This document shows positions 12,048 to 23,100 of a stretch of DNA of 64,000 nt, piece by piece (positions within the stretch are counted from its first letter, which is position 1; each line of letters opens with the position of its first letter). The notes beneath the pieces are model-generated. The model was not told the DNA's origin and searched no databases. It saw only the letters and a list, made by a program, of their open reading frames with translations. The stretch is from assembly GCA_037127255.1 (NCBI GenBank), contig JBANSL010000003.1, positions 51,399,814-51,463,813 on the forward strand. Reading direction: 5' to 3'. Source of the stretch: Persicaria tinctoria (taxonomy: Eukaryota; Streptophyta; Magnoliopsida; Caryophyllales; Polygonaceae). Position numbers and translations under genes: made by a program.

Positions 12048-12863
12048 TCTATATACATATACTAAAACCGATGCATTGGTGCCTGCGTGGCGGCACGTGA
12101 GTGAATCTGCCTACGTGGCGGCACGAGAGTGCGTCTCGCAAAGCTTTCTCCCGTCAAAAAGGAAATCTAATAAAAATAATTATTTTATTTTACCATTAAC
12201 ACATATAATTGGATAGATGGAATATCTTATAAAAGAGTAAATATTATATAAGGAAAAAACTATATCAATATAATTAAACGTAGTAGTATTAATAATAAAA
12301 ATAATTAATAAAACTAATTTTCATAGTCATACTTACCAAAAATATTAGTAGATAAATATGTAATATTTGATAGGTGCTATTTTATTTATATTTAGATTAT
12401 TTTTTGGTGGAAATAATTATTTATATCAAAATCAATCATTTAATAATTGTTATTTTATATCTATCTATCTATATTATTTTTTGAGGCCAAAATAAATAAT
12501 TAAAATATTATATAGTCATATATGTAGCCACAATCCATCCGTACATAGATATTTTAGTAAACTATTGTAATAAATATATGCTACATATTTAATAAAAAGG
12601 AATATTAAAATATTTTTAAAAATCAACTATCTAATTAAATTACACGAGATTTAATTAACCATATATTAGAAAAAAAAACTTTTACATAGTACCTTATAAT
12701 TGTGAATTTTATTTATATTTTAAGAAAAACTAATTAAAAGATATTTAGATTATATATAACCTGTCGAACTAATTTTATTTATATTTATATTATTTTTTGG
12801 AGGAAAAAATAATTTATATTTAGATTAACGCATTCTCCGTACACGGGACGGGATCTACACTAG
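12048..12863 (+). mobile_element. Non-autonomous Helitron-like element
   Basis: The segment starts TCTATATACATATACTAAAA and ends CTACACTAG, with A before (12047) and T after (12864), which fits Helitron rules (5' TC, 3' CTRR, insertion between A and T, no duplication). A small CCGT/ACGG hairpin sits 20 bases before the end. The interior is AT-rich, with GCGTGGCGGCACG near the 5' end. No coding sequence is present. Confidence 0.55.
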
Positions 12864-13050
12864 TATATAATAAAGGAGAAGTCGGCTTAGACACATGGCG
12901 AGTTCTCCTTAAAAGTAGTCATATGAACCAATCAAAATTTTTGAAAAAATTATTAATATATGTACAAGATAAAATTAGATATATCTATTCAATCAATCAA
13001 TATATCTATATATGCTTAAGATAAACTTTTATTCCAACTCTATTTAATCA
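12864..13050. other. AT-rich spacer, possible second Helitron 5' end
   Basis: TATATAATAAAGGAGAAG followed by ACACATGGCG resembles the start of other plant Helitrons. The rest is AT-rich with no gene. Confidence 0.25.
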
Positions 13051-14326
13051 ATATATCTAGAGGGAATTGTACATACTAACCCAAAAAACGAAAAGTGTTG
13101 CAAGGTTAACCCAACCCGGTTTTAAATTAGGTCAAACCGGATATTTGGTAACCTGTGTACCCGATAGCCCGTTGCAAAGGAGAGAAGGGAAGAGAGAAGG
13201 AAGGGGATCGGAGACGGGGACAGGCGGAGGCATCTCCCTCGAGGCGAGGCGCAGACGCCTAGAAGGGGATCGGAGGCGGGCGAGAAAGGAGGGAGAAGGA
13301 GGGGGATCGAGGGAAGGCGCAAGCGGAAGCATCTCCCTCGACGGTGGATTGCTCGAGGCGAGGTGCGGGCGGAGGCATCTCCTTCGATCTCTGCAGTTGA
13401 TTGAAGGCAACGGGGTTAGTTCCTTCTGTTGCTGGCTATTATCATCGGAGATCTGTGGCTTGGAGGCGCAGGCGGCGAGTACTTCCACTCTCCCTTTCTT
13501 CAGGCGATTTCGAGCCTCGTCGAGGATAATCTCCACAATTGGCTTCCATTCTGCGATTCGAGGTACAATCCTTCACCCTTATTCTTCTCTGCTCTATCTT
13601 TCAAGCCTTTGAATTGGAATTTTTAGTTTAGGGCTAGAGACTGAAATTTCGAATTTCGGAATTCAAATGGTTTGGTTTGAAGGAGACGAATGGGGTTTGC
13701 TGTCTGTCATGTCTGAATAAACAGGTGACATGTTGATTGGTGTAGGTGTCGTGTAGTAAGTGATGTTGCCAAATAGAGGGTTGAGTTTGTTCGTGGGATT
13801 TTCTAGTGGGGCAGGGGATAATGTCAAGGGTAGGAGTCAGTAAAGAGGAAGATGATGATGAAGAGTTGGGATTGGTTGGAGAAAGGTCAATGTCAGGAGT
13901 AGGAGATTCTGAAACAATACCTCATATAGATTACTCCATGAATGCAGCGTTCACATGAATTAGGATTTGTTACTTGTGGAATTGTGTATCATCGTCTTCT
14001 TCCATGTCCCCAGACAATACTCCCTCCATGAGTTGAGCGCTTGGTTGTTCTAGAAGGAGGGCCTATTGCTGAATATATCAGCAAGGCTATCGATCTCAGA
14101 CCGTTGTAAATTTGGCTTTCCTGTGTGCTATTTGTTCTCTCATGAGAAGTGGGAGATCTAAATGAATGAAGAAACCTTTAATATAGGTATGTTGATGACT
14201 TGATTCATTTTAGGGTTGTGTATTATGCACTAGTGTGTTTTGTGTGCAGAGCAAATGATAATGGCCAAGGTAAATGGATAGACCCTCACATATCAAGTTT
14301 CTTTGACATAAATATTCTTCCCATGT

Positions 14327-14395
14327 AGCCTATTAGCTCAATGGGAGAGCATTGTGGTCATACACAAAGATGTGGGTTCAATTCCCACGTAGGCT
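14327..14395 (+). tRNA. tRNA-like sequence T1 (in MULE a)
   Basis: The 69 bases fold as a cloverleaf: acceptor AGCCTAT/GTAGGCT, D-arm GCTC/GAGC, T-arm GTGGG-TTCAATT-CCCAC, with A-box-like TAGCTCAATGG and B-box-like GGTTCAATTCC. The anticodon arm is TTGTG-GTCATA-CACAA, 16 bases with a 6-base loop instead of 17 with 7, so a normal decoding tRNA is unlikely. It resembles T2 and T3 closely. Confidence 0.45.
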
Positions 14396-14429
14396 TATTA
14401 TTCATTAATCAACACCGACTATCAACTTA

Positions 14430-15065
14430 TGTTTAGAACAAGTCAAGCTTGCTACATCACCAAATTCATGTGTCAAGTAAAAACAATTCATATGTCAAGT
14501 AAAACACATTATATGTCATGTAAATCCGGTATGAGTGACATGTAAATTCAGTATGGGTTATGGGTTATTTTTGGTGCTGCTATCACATAATTTAGTGGCA
14601 TAAGTGCTTGGATTAGCATGTTTCTTTGCTTGAGGGACTCGCAACGCAGAAGTGAGTTCATTATTAATAAAACATCAAATGAGGGCCACTTTAGTTTCTT
14701 TGCTTGGATTAGCATATTTCTTTGCTTGGATTAGCATGTCTTCTTATTGTTGAAATTAATAAAGTTGTTGGAAGGCCACTTTAGTTTCACAGTCATTCCA
14801 GTAGAGTGAGTTCCACCAGTCGTTCGGCTTATCCCACACTTGAAATGTAGGAAGAGGAAGATTGTTGTTGCCCAACAAGAGCCTTTTTCTTTATATTAAA
14901 GGATATAAACTGTCATGTTAATACCATTACATGTCATGTTATTTTCATTCATTAAGGAGAAGAGGCTCTATTTGCATTACCTATCATGTTATTCGCATTA
15001 CCTGTCATGTTAAATAGTATAACATGTCATGTTAATAGCATCACCTGTCATGTTATTTTCTTTCA
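14430..15065. repeat. TGTCATGTTA/TGTCAAGTAAA motif array in MULE a
   Basis: At least ten copies of TGTCA(T/A)GT(T/A)A-type motifs occur here in two groups (14440-14550 and 14910-15060), with a further pair at 15555-15625. They start right after T1, as the GTGCACA array at 41060 follows T2. Confidence 0.6.
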
Positions 15066-16394
15066 TTAAGGCAAGCTTTTTCACAATCAATATTTTTTTA
15101 AAATGAAGATTATATATATAAGGCAAATAGATAAAGCACTGATTAATCATTGCAGCGCTAGCATAAACAGCAGCTTCATCCCCACCCCTTGTCCAGTGTA
15201 ACAGCAACAACATTGACAACATCAACCGTGCACAACATTGACAGCATCAACAAACTAGCAATGTTACAATGCTCAAGAATACACTGATTGATCCACCAAA
15301 AGAAATTACCATGCCAGTTCAGGTGCCGAAAACACCCATTAAAAGAGAATGTGTGGTGATAGTTGCACAGTTATCTTCAATATGGAACTTGTACAGAAGT
15401 TTCACTCTTGCTATAAATATTTATGAATAAAAGATGTTATCTATATCAAGGTTCAAGGGCACTAATTGACAGCCATTACAATAAAACGCAGCATAGTTTG
15501 TACACATCAAAACATAGCTTTGGTACACCAGATCGATCAAAGAAAATCCTGCATACATGACATGAACTTATATTAACATGTCATTCAAATCCTGGATACA
15601 TGATATGAACTTATATTAACATAGCTTTGGTAGCAATTGAAACGAAATTGGACAAATCTGATGAGCGATTAAGTAGTACCTATAGCTTTAAGAAGGAGAA
15701 CTGATGTTGGGGGAGTTTTGAGTATGAAAGTAAAGCACTAAAGCTCTTATCCTGTCATCCCAAAGCAAGAAATCAAAATTGTGACTGAAAATTGAAATCC
15801 AGGACCATCAAGAAGCAGGAATCAAAACCCTAATTTACACTATAGAAATCAAAACCCCAAATCAACAATTTCTATCTATGTATCCCTAAATTAGGTTTAA
15901 TAGATGGAAAATCAGGGAGATGCCAAAACCTTAACCCTAGAATTTTCACTTACAATCGATCAACAACTGCCTTCGACTCATAGCTGCCTCTATCGACCTT
16001 AGCAATTGCCTTCAATTTCGTAGGAGTCGTGCACCACTAGCCTCAAAATCTGCCAGATCTGGAGAAATTTCCTAGCGACAGGATCGACCGCAACAATGGC
16101 ATCCGGGTTTGGGGACGCCATGGGAGACGAATGGGAGGAAGAAGGACCAAGATGACTGCGCTCAAGCCCTCCCGTCGAGCCCGGAGGCCTATCGCCTAGA
16201 GTCGCGAACCCCGCCTCCAACGACGGCGTCTTCCCTCATCCTTCCCTTTCTCTCTCACTGTTGCGCGCTTTTCTCTCTCCCACCGGTTGCAGGCTGTGAG
16301 AAACCGGTTACTTTGCAATTTTTTTTTTTTGGGTTAACCCCCGCAATCCAACCGGATATTTAGGTTAGTTTTGCAAATAACCCATATATCTATA

Positions 16395-16886
16395 TATGTA
16401 TAAGATAAATTTTGACCCAATCTGATTAGATATGAATATATTTTTAGAAGATATTAACCAAATTTAAATCCTATTATTTAAGATAAGATTTAATAATTAA
16501 TATATGCATAAGATAAATTTTTTATTCATATATATATATATGCATATAATAGATTTGATTCTATCTTATAGATTTGTGGCTATAGATGCCATATTTACAA
16601 ATTATCATGTATAAAAAAAAAAAGATGCTACGGGGGTTTTTTTTTTTTCAAAAACTCTATCTCAACTTTTAACCCTATAAATATTACCTAATTTACATCC
16701 AATTCAACTACTATATTTTTTTCTCTTCTTCTTTTTAATATTTATTTTTTACGTATTTCTTCTCTAACTCATTGATCAATGTAGTTATATACATCTACAT
16801 AAATTTGTTATAGTCTTTGATATGTAGGTGTTCAATCTAATCGTATTAGCATGTGCTTTTTTATTTTGCAGAAATATAATTTAACG
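16395..16886. other. AT-rich spacer
   Basis: AT-rich sequence with TATATA tracts and A/T runs. I see no gene, TIR or other feature. Confidence 0.5.
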
Positions 16887-16894
16887 GTACAGAG

Positions 16895-17520
16895 TAGGGG
16901 TGGGCGCGGGACGGGACGGGACGGAGGTCGTCCCGCGTCCCGTCCCACGTTATTTTTGCGGGACGGGACCGGGACGGGATTCAACCTTTTTTTTTAATCC
17001 CGCACGGGCCTTGTCCCTCACGGGACGGGACGGGACGGGCCTCGTCACTCAAATAAAAAAGATTATAAAAACATAAAAAATTTCCTATATATTTTGCGAT
17101 TTTTAAATACGTAACACATATATATCTAGATTTTTTTTTTTATTTTACGGATTCACCTATGTACACACTGTGTATAAACTCCGTATGACAGTATGTATAT
17201 ATTTTTTTAATCGAAAATTCGAAACACTTTGTATATAATCCGTATTACAGTTTGTAATCTAATATATATATATATATATATCTATAGTATATATATTATA
17301 TAATATACTTTAATAACATAATATTTATTGCAATCTAATATACTGTAATCTAATATATATGCGGGACGGGACGAGATTTGCGGGATTGGAACGGGTCGTC
17401 CGGCGTCCCGTCCCGCATAATTTTTGCGGGACGGGACCGGAACGGGATTCACTATTTTTTTTCGAAATCCCACCGGGATCGGGACGGGACCGGAATTTGC
17501 GGGATTTGTGCCCACCCCTA
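16895..17520. mobile_element. hAT-type MITE (626 bp)
   Basis: Terminal inverted repeats TAGGGGTGGGC at 16895 and GCCCACCCCTA ending at 17520 are flanked by a perfect 8-bp duplication GTACAGAG (16887-16894 and 17521-17528), diagnostic of hAT elements. Both subterminal regions are packed with CGGGACGGGAC repeats, in inverted orientation to each other. The centre is AT-rich and noncoding. Confidence 0.93.
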
Positions 17521-17649
17521 GTACAGAGAATAAGGAAGCTCTAATCCCGAATTTTTACATATACTAGAGGCATGGTACAAGTGTTCTTTCAATCAATTCC
17601 TAATTAGTTCTTTCACTATGTAAATTTAAGGTGTCCCCTTCACCATGTA

Positions 17650-18271
17650 CATTGTTTATTTTTTTTAGTAGATAAAAAGGGGTGGTTCTTACGACAGAAC
17701 GCCACCCTGATCATCTTTTCAGATGATGTTACAGAATTCCCTATTAAAAGGGAGATTATCCATATTACAAATGTCATTACATCTAGCTATGAAATCTGCT
17801 GCACCATTAGCTCCACGGAAGCAATGTTTGTACTTTATGTGCTCAAATTCCGATTGCATCTTCTTGATTAGCTCAATTTGCCACCATATTACCCATATAG
17901 GTCTTGTATCGTCGTTTATAGCCTTGATCACTTCCAAACAGTCACCTTCAATTATTACTCTGCGTAAACCTCTTCTCAAAGCCAATTTTTTACCCGCACA
18001 AAATGCAGCTGCTTCGGTTTGGATAGCTGAGCCACTATCTACCTTCTGATGAAAAATATCTATAACACTTCCATCACAGTTCCTAAGAATCCCACCTACT
18101 TGGCAGCAACCAGTAGGTTTAGTTGAGCCATCTACATTAATTTTGTTGGTGGCCCTAGGCGGCTTTTTCCATTTGATAACAATCCTCCGTATGTCTAGTT
18201 TTGTGCTTTTATTGGGATTGGCATTCAACCAATCTCTCACCTGCACATAAGATCTAATGGCAACTTGTGAG
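17650..18271 (-). mobile_element. 5'-truncated LINE 3' end
   Basis: The fragment runs on the minus strand from a break at about 18271, where it joins an LTR remnant, to an A-rich 3' tail read as T's near 17655. It carries only the C-terminal RNase H domain. Confidence 0.65.
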
Positions 18272-18324
18272 ATAGCGGGAACCCGATTATGCATATAATT
18301 ATTTATTTTCTGGTGTTCCGTCAC
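17719..18324 (-). CDS. LINE C-terminal RNase H domain (chimeric open frame)
   Basis: A 201-residue open frame shows the RNase H-like (RVT_3) domain of plant L1 LINEs. INVDGS gives the first acidic residue, the QTEAAAF segment the glutamate, IIEGDCLEV the second aspartate and GANGAADFIAR the last one, so all four catalytic positions look intact. The first 17-18 residues are not LINE: they are encoded by an LTR remnant (18272-18323) to which the LINE is joined, so the start codon is supplied by the LTR. Upstream endonuclease and reverse transcriptase are absent. It is probably not translated as a functional protein. Confidence 0.7.
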   Translation of the reverse strand: MTEHQKINNYMHNRVPAISQVAIRSYVQVRDWLNANPNKSTKLDIRRIVIKWKKPPRATNKINVDGSTKPTGCCQVGGILRNCDGSVIDIFHQKVDSGSAIQTEAAAFCAGKKLALRRGLRRVIIEGDCLEVIKAINDDTRPIWVIWWQIELIKKMQSEFEHIKYKHCFRGANGAADFIARCNDICNMDNLPFNREFCNII

Positions 18325-18539
18325 AGCTCCTCGGACCTTAGTTAAGATGAGTCTTAGCTAGGGTTCGATTCAAACGAGACAACATATGCATTTTTACTTT
18401 GTCTTCGTTCGGAAGAGTACTCGATATATCAGACTTTTGGTGTAATGTTTTAACTAAGTTTGTTTGGTCTGGGCTGTACCCAACTTATTAGTGGGTTGCC
18501 TACGTATCTCTTGTGAAGAGAATCAAGCCTTTCGTAGTT

Positions 18540-19380
18540 CAATCAGGAAGTCCTCCGCAGAAAAGAGCTCCGGCGTTGAGGAGCTTTAATTTACACTCAA
18601 TTAGAGTTTATTTCCGAGAGCTTACCAGCTACGAGCGGGAGGCCCTCCGCGGATGAGAGCTCCGGCGTTGAGGAGCTTTAATTAACACTCATTTAGAGTT
18701 TATTTCCGAGAGCTTACCAGCTACGAGCGGGAGGCCCTCCGCCAGCATAGCTCCAGCAACGAGGGACTTATCAAATGTGCTCTGAGAGGACAAAGCTATG
18801 ATCGGAGCCCCTCCGCGAGCAATAGCTCCGGCGTTGTGGAGCTTTAATTTACACTCATTTAGAGTTTATTTCCGAGAGCTTACCAGCTACGAGCGGGAGG
18901 CCCTCTGTGAGCATAGCTCTAGGATTGAGGGACTTATCAAATGTTCTATGAGAGGACAAAGCTACGATCGGAGCCCCTCCGCGAGTAAAAGCTCCAGCGT
19001 TGAGGAGATTTAATTTACACTCATTTAGAGTTTATTTCCGAGAACTTACCAGCTACGAGCGGGAGGCCCTCCGTGAGCATAGCTCTAGCATTGAGGGACT
19101 TAGTTTATACTCTTTAAGAGTTTTATCTTCGCGAGCTTTACCAGCTACGAGTAGGATGCCCTCTGCGAGACTAGCTCCAACGTCGAGGTACTCAATTTAT
19201 ACTCATTTAAGAGTTTATCTCTACGAGCTTTATAACCAGCTACGAGTAGGAGGCCCTCTGCGAGCATAGCTCCAGCGTCGAGGGACTTATCAAATGTGCT
19301 CTGAGAGGACAAAGCTACGGTCGGAGCCCCTCCGGGAGCAATAGCTCCGGCGTAGGGGGGCTTATGAGAGAATCGTTTCG
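18540..19380. repeat. Tandem array, block 1
   Basis: Degenerate repeats of roughly 100-130 bases built on AGCTCCGGCGTTGAGGAGC, TTTAGAGTTTATTTCCGAG and CCAGCTACGAGCGGGAGG. At least six units are seen. The small open frames inside are by-products of the repeat. Confidence 0.85.
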
Positions 19381-19790
19381 ATTGGAGGCTCGACGCGGAG
19401 CAAAGCTCCAGCGTCCTGAGGACTTATTGAAGAACTCATCTCTTAAAATTTCTTCGATCGGGGCCCGATGCGGAGCAAAGCTCCAGTGTCCTGGGGACTT
19501 ATAACTCATCTTCGAGAATTGCTTCGATCGGAGGCTCGACGCGGAGTAGAGCTCCAGCATCCTGGGGACTTATTGAAGAACTCATCTCCGAAAGTTGCTT
19601 CAATCAGAGGTCCGACGTGGAGCAAAGCTCCAGCGTCCATGGGACTTATAACTCATCTCCGAGAATTGCTTCGATCGGAGGCCCGACGCGGAACAAACCT
19701 CCAGTGTCCTGGGACTTATTTAATAACTCATCTCCGATAATTGCTTTGATCGGAGGCTCGACGCGGAGTAGAGCTCCAGCGTCCCGGGGA
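19380..19790. repeat. Tandem array, block 2
   Basis: About four to five units of 80-100 bases with the core GATCGGAGGCTCGACGCGG, AGCAAAGCTCCAGCGTCC and GGGACTTATTGAAGAACTC. It is related to block 1 by the AGCTCCAGCGT segment and grades into block 3. Confidence 0.8.
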
Positions 19791-20480
19791 CTTAATAAAA
19801 TATCTGATCTGGGAGGCAAGCTCTACGACCAGATGCCCGACGCCGGGCAAGATCACGCGTTAAGGGACATAATAAAATATCTAATCCGGGAGGCATGTTC
19901 TACGACCGGATGCCCGACGCGGAGCAAGATCACGCATTAAGGGGCTTGATAAAATATCTGATCCGGGAGGCAAGCTCTACGACCAGATGCCCGACCCAGA
20001 GCAAGATCACGCGTTAAGGGACTTCATAAAATATCTGATCCGGGAGGCAAGCCATACGACCGGATGCCCGACGCGGAGCAAGATCACGCGTTTAAGGGAC
20101 TTAATAAAATATCTGATCTGGGAGGCAAGCTCTACGACCGGATGCCCGACGCGGAGCAAGATCACGCGTTAAGGGACATAATAAAATACCTGATCTGGGA
20201 GGCAAGCTCTACGACCGGATGCCCGACGTGGAGCAAGATCACGCGTTAAGGGACTTAATAAAATATCTGATCCGGGAGGCAAGCTCTACGACCGGATGCC
20301 CGACCCAGAGCAAGATCACGCGTTAAGGGACTTAATAAAATATCTTATCTGGGAGGCAAGCTCTACAACCGGATGGCCGACGCGGAGCAAGATGACGCGT
20401 TAAGGGTCTTAATAAAATATCTGATCCAGGAGGCAAGCTCTACGACCAGATGCCCGACGCGGAGCAAGATCGCGTGTTAT
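19790..20480. repeat. Tandem array, block 3 (77-bp period)
   Basis: Nine units with a 77-bp period (GATCACGCG starts at 19851, 19928, 20005, 20082, 20160 and 20237; one unit has one extra base). The unit contains AAAATATCTGATC, GGGAGGCAAGCTCTACGACC, GGATGCCCGACGCGGAGCAA and GATCACGCGTTAAGGGAC. Units differ by only a few bases, so this is the youngest block. Confidence 0.9.
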
Positions 20481-20940
20481 GGGACTTAATAAAAAATATC
20501 ATCTCTGAGAATGCAGCTTCGATCAGAGGCTCGATGCGGAGCAAGATCACGCGTTATGGGACAAAATAAAATAATATCATCTCTGAGAATGTACCTTCGA
20601 TCAAAGGCCCGACGCGCAGCCAAGCTCCAGCGTCCTTGGGACTTGATAAAAAGTATCATCTCTGAGAATGTAGGTTCGATCAGAGGCCCGACGCGGAGCC
20701 AAGCTCCAGCGTCCTTGGGACATTATATAAAGTATCATCTCTGAGAATGCATCTTCGATTAGAGTCCCGACGCGGAGCCAAGCTCCAGCGTTCATGGGAC
20801 TTTATAAAAAGTATCATCTCTGAGAATGTAGCTTCGATCAGAGGCCCGGTGTGGAGCCAAGCTCTAGCGTCCTGGGACTTAATAAAAACTCTAATCCGAG
20901 AGGCAAGCTCTACGACCGGATGCCCGATCGGGTAGAAATC
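20480..20940. repeat. Tandem array, block 4
   Basis: Five to six units of about 80 bases with ATCATCTCTGAGAATG, TTCGATCAGAGGCCCGACG and AGCCAAGCTCCAGCGTCC, mixing segments of blocks 2 and 3. The last unit reverts to a block-3-like sequence near 20885-20930. Confidence 0.8.
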
Positions 20941-21898
20941 GCAAAGTCAAATTTATACGTGATTTGCGTTAAAGTACACCATTGCTGGCTGATATGGTGC
21001 GATGAAGAATTCCTCTAAAGTTGATGCTTTAATTTTGAAGATAGATTGACGAGATCGATGATGCAGAAATGACGCGTTCGGAAACACGCTATCGACGTAA
21101 GCGGAAATGCAGAGTAAACGTGATCTCAGGCGTTGTTCCACTCCATCTTTAATCGATGTTTGTTGCTTGACAAATCAACCAGTCCGCGGATGGTGCAGTA
21201 TGACGATCTCTAGATTATGCACCCATTGCTTATAAAGACATCATTTTTGTGCGGACGATTAATTACATCTTGAAGTATGGAAAGGCAAAGTGGGATTCCA
21301 TATGACAACCACGAAGCTTCCAATCTATACTAGCTAGGCAAAAACATCCCTCCCACCAAATCTCAGTACTCATTACTCAAGTGTTCTTATATATATATAC
21401 TCAAACTTTAATTTCGGAATCGTAGCCGCTGCTACTTGCCTTAACATATGATAGCAATGTTCTTCTTCATTTTAAACATGCAAGTGTTCAAATGTTGAAG
21501 TTATCATCCCATCCTAATATTTTCGTAGGGGATACCATATGCCTGAGCTGAATTAAGGAAGCAAGTAGCTCCTTCATCGATATTTCAATATATACGGGCT
21601 TATGATGCCCACTACACCCTTTTATATCAAAAAGCCTATAATTATTTATACAAGGGGTCTAAAAGAGCTTGTAGAAAGAATAGCTTTTAAAGGTACAAGT
21701 CTACCCAATTGCATGCATTCAAGATTCAACACTTAAAATGAGATCTATAGATCGATCTGTGCATCTCCCAAATGAATCCGCGTACTAGTTTTCTTCCGCT
21801 ATCCAATCATCTAAAATAATTTTTCAAAATCGAACTCAATCGGAGCTAAATTAGTAGGTACTCCGTTTTAATTTTAAATTACCTCTTAGCGTGAGAGT
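20941..21898. other. Noncoding leader of the Tat-like element
   Basis: No repeat or gene is recognised. On the minus strand this is the region between the PBS and the tandem arrays, where gag would start in an autonomous element; no gag is seen. Confidence 0.4.
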
Positions 21899-21917
21899 GT
21901 TCCCACAGACGGCGCCA
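21899..21917 (-). other. Primer-binding site of the Tat-like element
   Basis: The reverse complement reads TGGCGCCGTCTGTGGGAA, a PBS sequence known from plant Tat-type Ty3/gypsy elements, immediately inside the LTR that starts at 21919. Confidence 0.8.
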
Positions 21918-21918
21918 A

Positions 21919-22482
21919 TGACGAAACCCGATTTTCAGAATCCCGTGTTGGCAGGTTCCGGGATCAAGTGAGACGCAAGCGAGCTCAAACGATCGCGCTT
22001 ACCTAAGATGCGGGACAAGATTACCGTCGGCGTACCCAAACATGTGCTGATCCGAGCTCAAGCCATAAGCGGACCACCATCCTCCCAAGGTTCCATCAAC
22101 GTCGGTTTTTTACCAGCCGAGTCTAATCCCGCTAAAAAGAGGGGCTCAAAGCTAGGGAATCCGGCCTAAGCCGTTGGAGATTCCAATTTTGGACCCCTGC
22201 TTATGAGGCCTCGCCTTCTTATTTATAGTGCATGCAAACCTTCACGCGAGCCCACCCGTCGCCAAATGTCATGCCTCGTGACATGTGGGAGGGAGGCATG
22301 TATGCCATGTGTTGCATGTCTCATGACATGTGGGAGGGAGGCATGTATGCCAAGTGTCGGTAGGAGTTTTTAGTGGGGTTTTCCACATCTTGGTCGGGTT
22401 TATAATCAACCTAAAAATGGGTTGATTTATATAGCGGGAACCCGATTATGCATATGTTTATTTATTTTTTGGTGTTTCGTCA
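21919..22482 (-). repeat. 5' LTR of the Tat-like element
   Basis: The 564-bp LTR has inverted termini TGACGAAAC and GTTTCGTCA. It contains a TTATTTATAG segment (TATA box on the minus strand, near 22220) and two copies of a CATGTGGGAGGGAGGCATGT segment (near 22283 and 22326). Confidence 0.8.
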
Positions 22483-22905
22483 GATGCGGAATCGTCGAGC
22501 TCGGCTTTTCAGCCATTAGGGTTTCAATTTGCTGATTCTGGATTTGGTTGATGATGTCAGCGACGAAGGCGGTTGCGGCCGAGCCGAAGGTTGAGGCGGA
22601 GGGCTACTCCTCATCCTCGACTTGTGGTGGAGGCTCGGGAGGAGAAACGTGGGGTGCGACTACGAACAACACTATGTAGATCATATACTTGATCGCTTCT
22701 TCTGAAACTCGATTTTTGCCTCCTGCAATCTCAGGTGAGATTCTATCTATTTGTTTCTTCTTCTTTCGAAGGTGTTGATTTATATCAGATCTAGTGATTT
22801 TGGTTCGGGGAGCCTCCAATGTTCTAATGGGACTGACATTTATCGATTGCGATTGAGCAAGGAAGTTTCTAATGGTTTTCGATCCGCTTGATCTCGATCT
22901 TCCCA
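22483..22905 (+). other. Short GC-rich open frame, unrecognised
   Basis: ATG at 22553 opens a 42-codon frame (MSATKAVAAEPKVEAEGYSS at the start) ending at TAG near 22678, in a GC-rich leader-like stretch followed by GT-rich sequence. It could be a first exon of a captured gene. I do not recognise it. Confidence 0.2.
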
Positions 22906-23100
22906 CTACTAGAATAACGTCAATAGACATCGGATCTTTCATATCGGTCAAAAAAACGCATGATGTTAAAAATAAATATACCATCTGTTTTAAAATTATC
23001 GACGTTAATGATAATATATACATCGATGTTACTTTTTGGACAATGTTAAAAAGACATTTTGAATATTTTCTTAAAGCGCGCATATAACACTTGAATGAAC
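22906..23100 (+). mobile_element. CACTA transposon end fragment
   Basis: CACTACTAGAATAACG at 22906 resembles CACTA (En/Spm) terminal inverted repeats, followed by ATCGA/GACATCGG-type subterminal motifs on both strands. No matching right end or transposase is seen; MULE b starts shortly afterwards. Confidence 0.35.

Larger units (their letters stand above)
13062..16383. mobile_element. Mutator-like element a (3.3 kb)
   Basis: The left end (GGGAATTGTACATACTAACCC) and the inverted right end (GGGTTATTTGCAAAACTAACC) are related terminal inverted repeats (TIRs), and both continue into similar sequence with GGTTAACCC and CCGGATATTT. Flanking sequences 13051-13061 and 16384-16394 match at 10 of 11 bases (ATATATCTAGA / ATATATCTATA), a Mutator-sized target duplication. 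Inside are GC-rich subterminal blocks (13190-13560; 16000-16230) whose open frames I do not recognise, a tRNA-like sequence at 14327, and arrays of a TGTCATGTTA-type motif. No transposase was found. Confidence 0.65.
18272..22482 (-). mobile_element. Non-autonomous Tat-like LTR element with repeat-filled interior
   Basis: The right (5') LTR is complete at 21919-22482 and followed inward by a PBS. The left (3') LTR survives only as 52 bases (18272-18323), about 90% like the corresponding LTR end and cut by the LINE. The 3.6-kb interior has no gag or pol that I can see. Most of it (18540-20940) is tandem repeats lying next to the 3' LTR, the position where Tat-lineage elements such as Ogre are known to carry tandem repeats in the 3' untranslated region. 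Lineage is inferred from the PBS type and this layout. Confidence 0.7.

Noticed and set aside
13067..13612. 181-codon frame at the left end of MULE a as a protein gene
   Set aside because: It includes the TIR and a low-complexity Gly/Arg/Glu-rich stretch and has overlapping open frames on the other strand, as expected from GC-rich sequence.
19468..20249. Several open frames of 60-110 codons in the 18.5-20.9 kb array
   Set aside because: They follow the tandem-repeat period and repeat the same peptide; they are by-products of the repeat.
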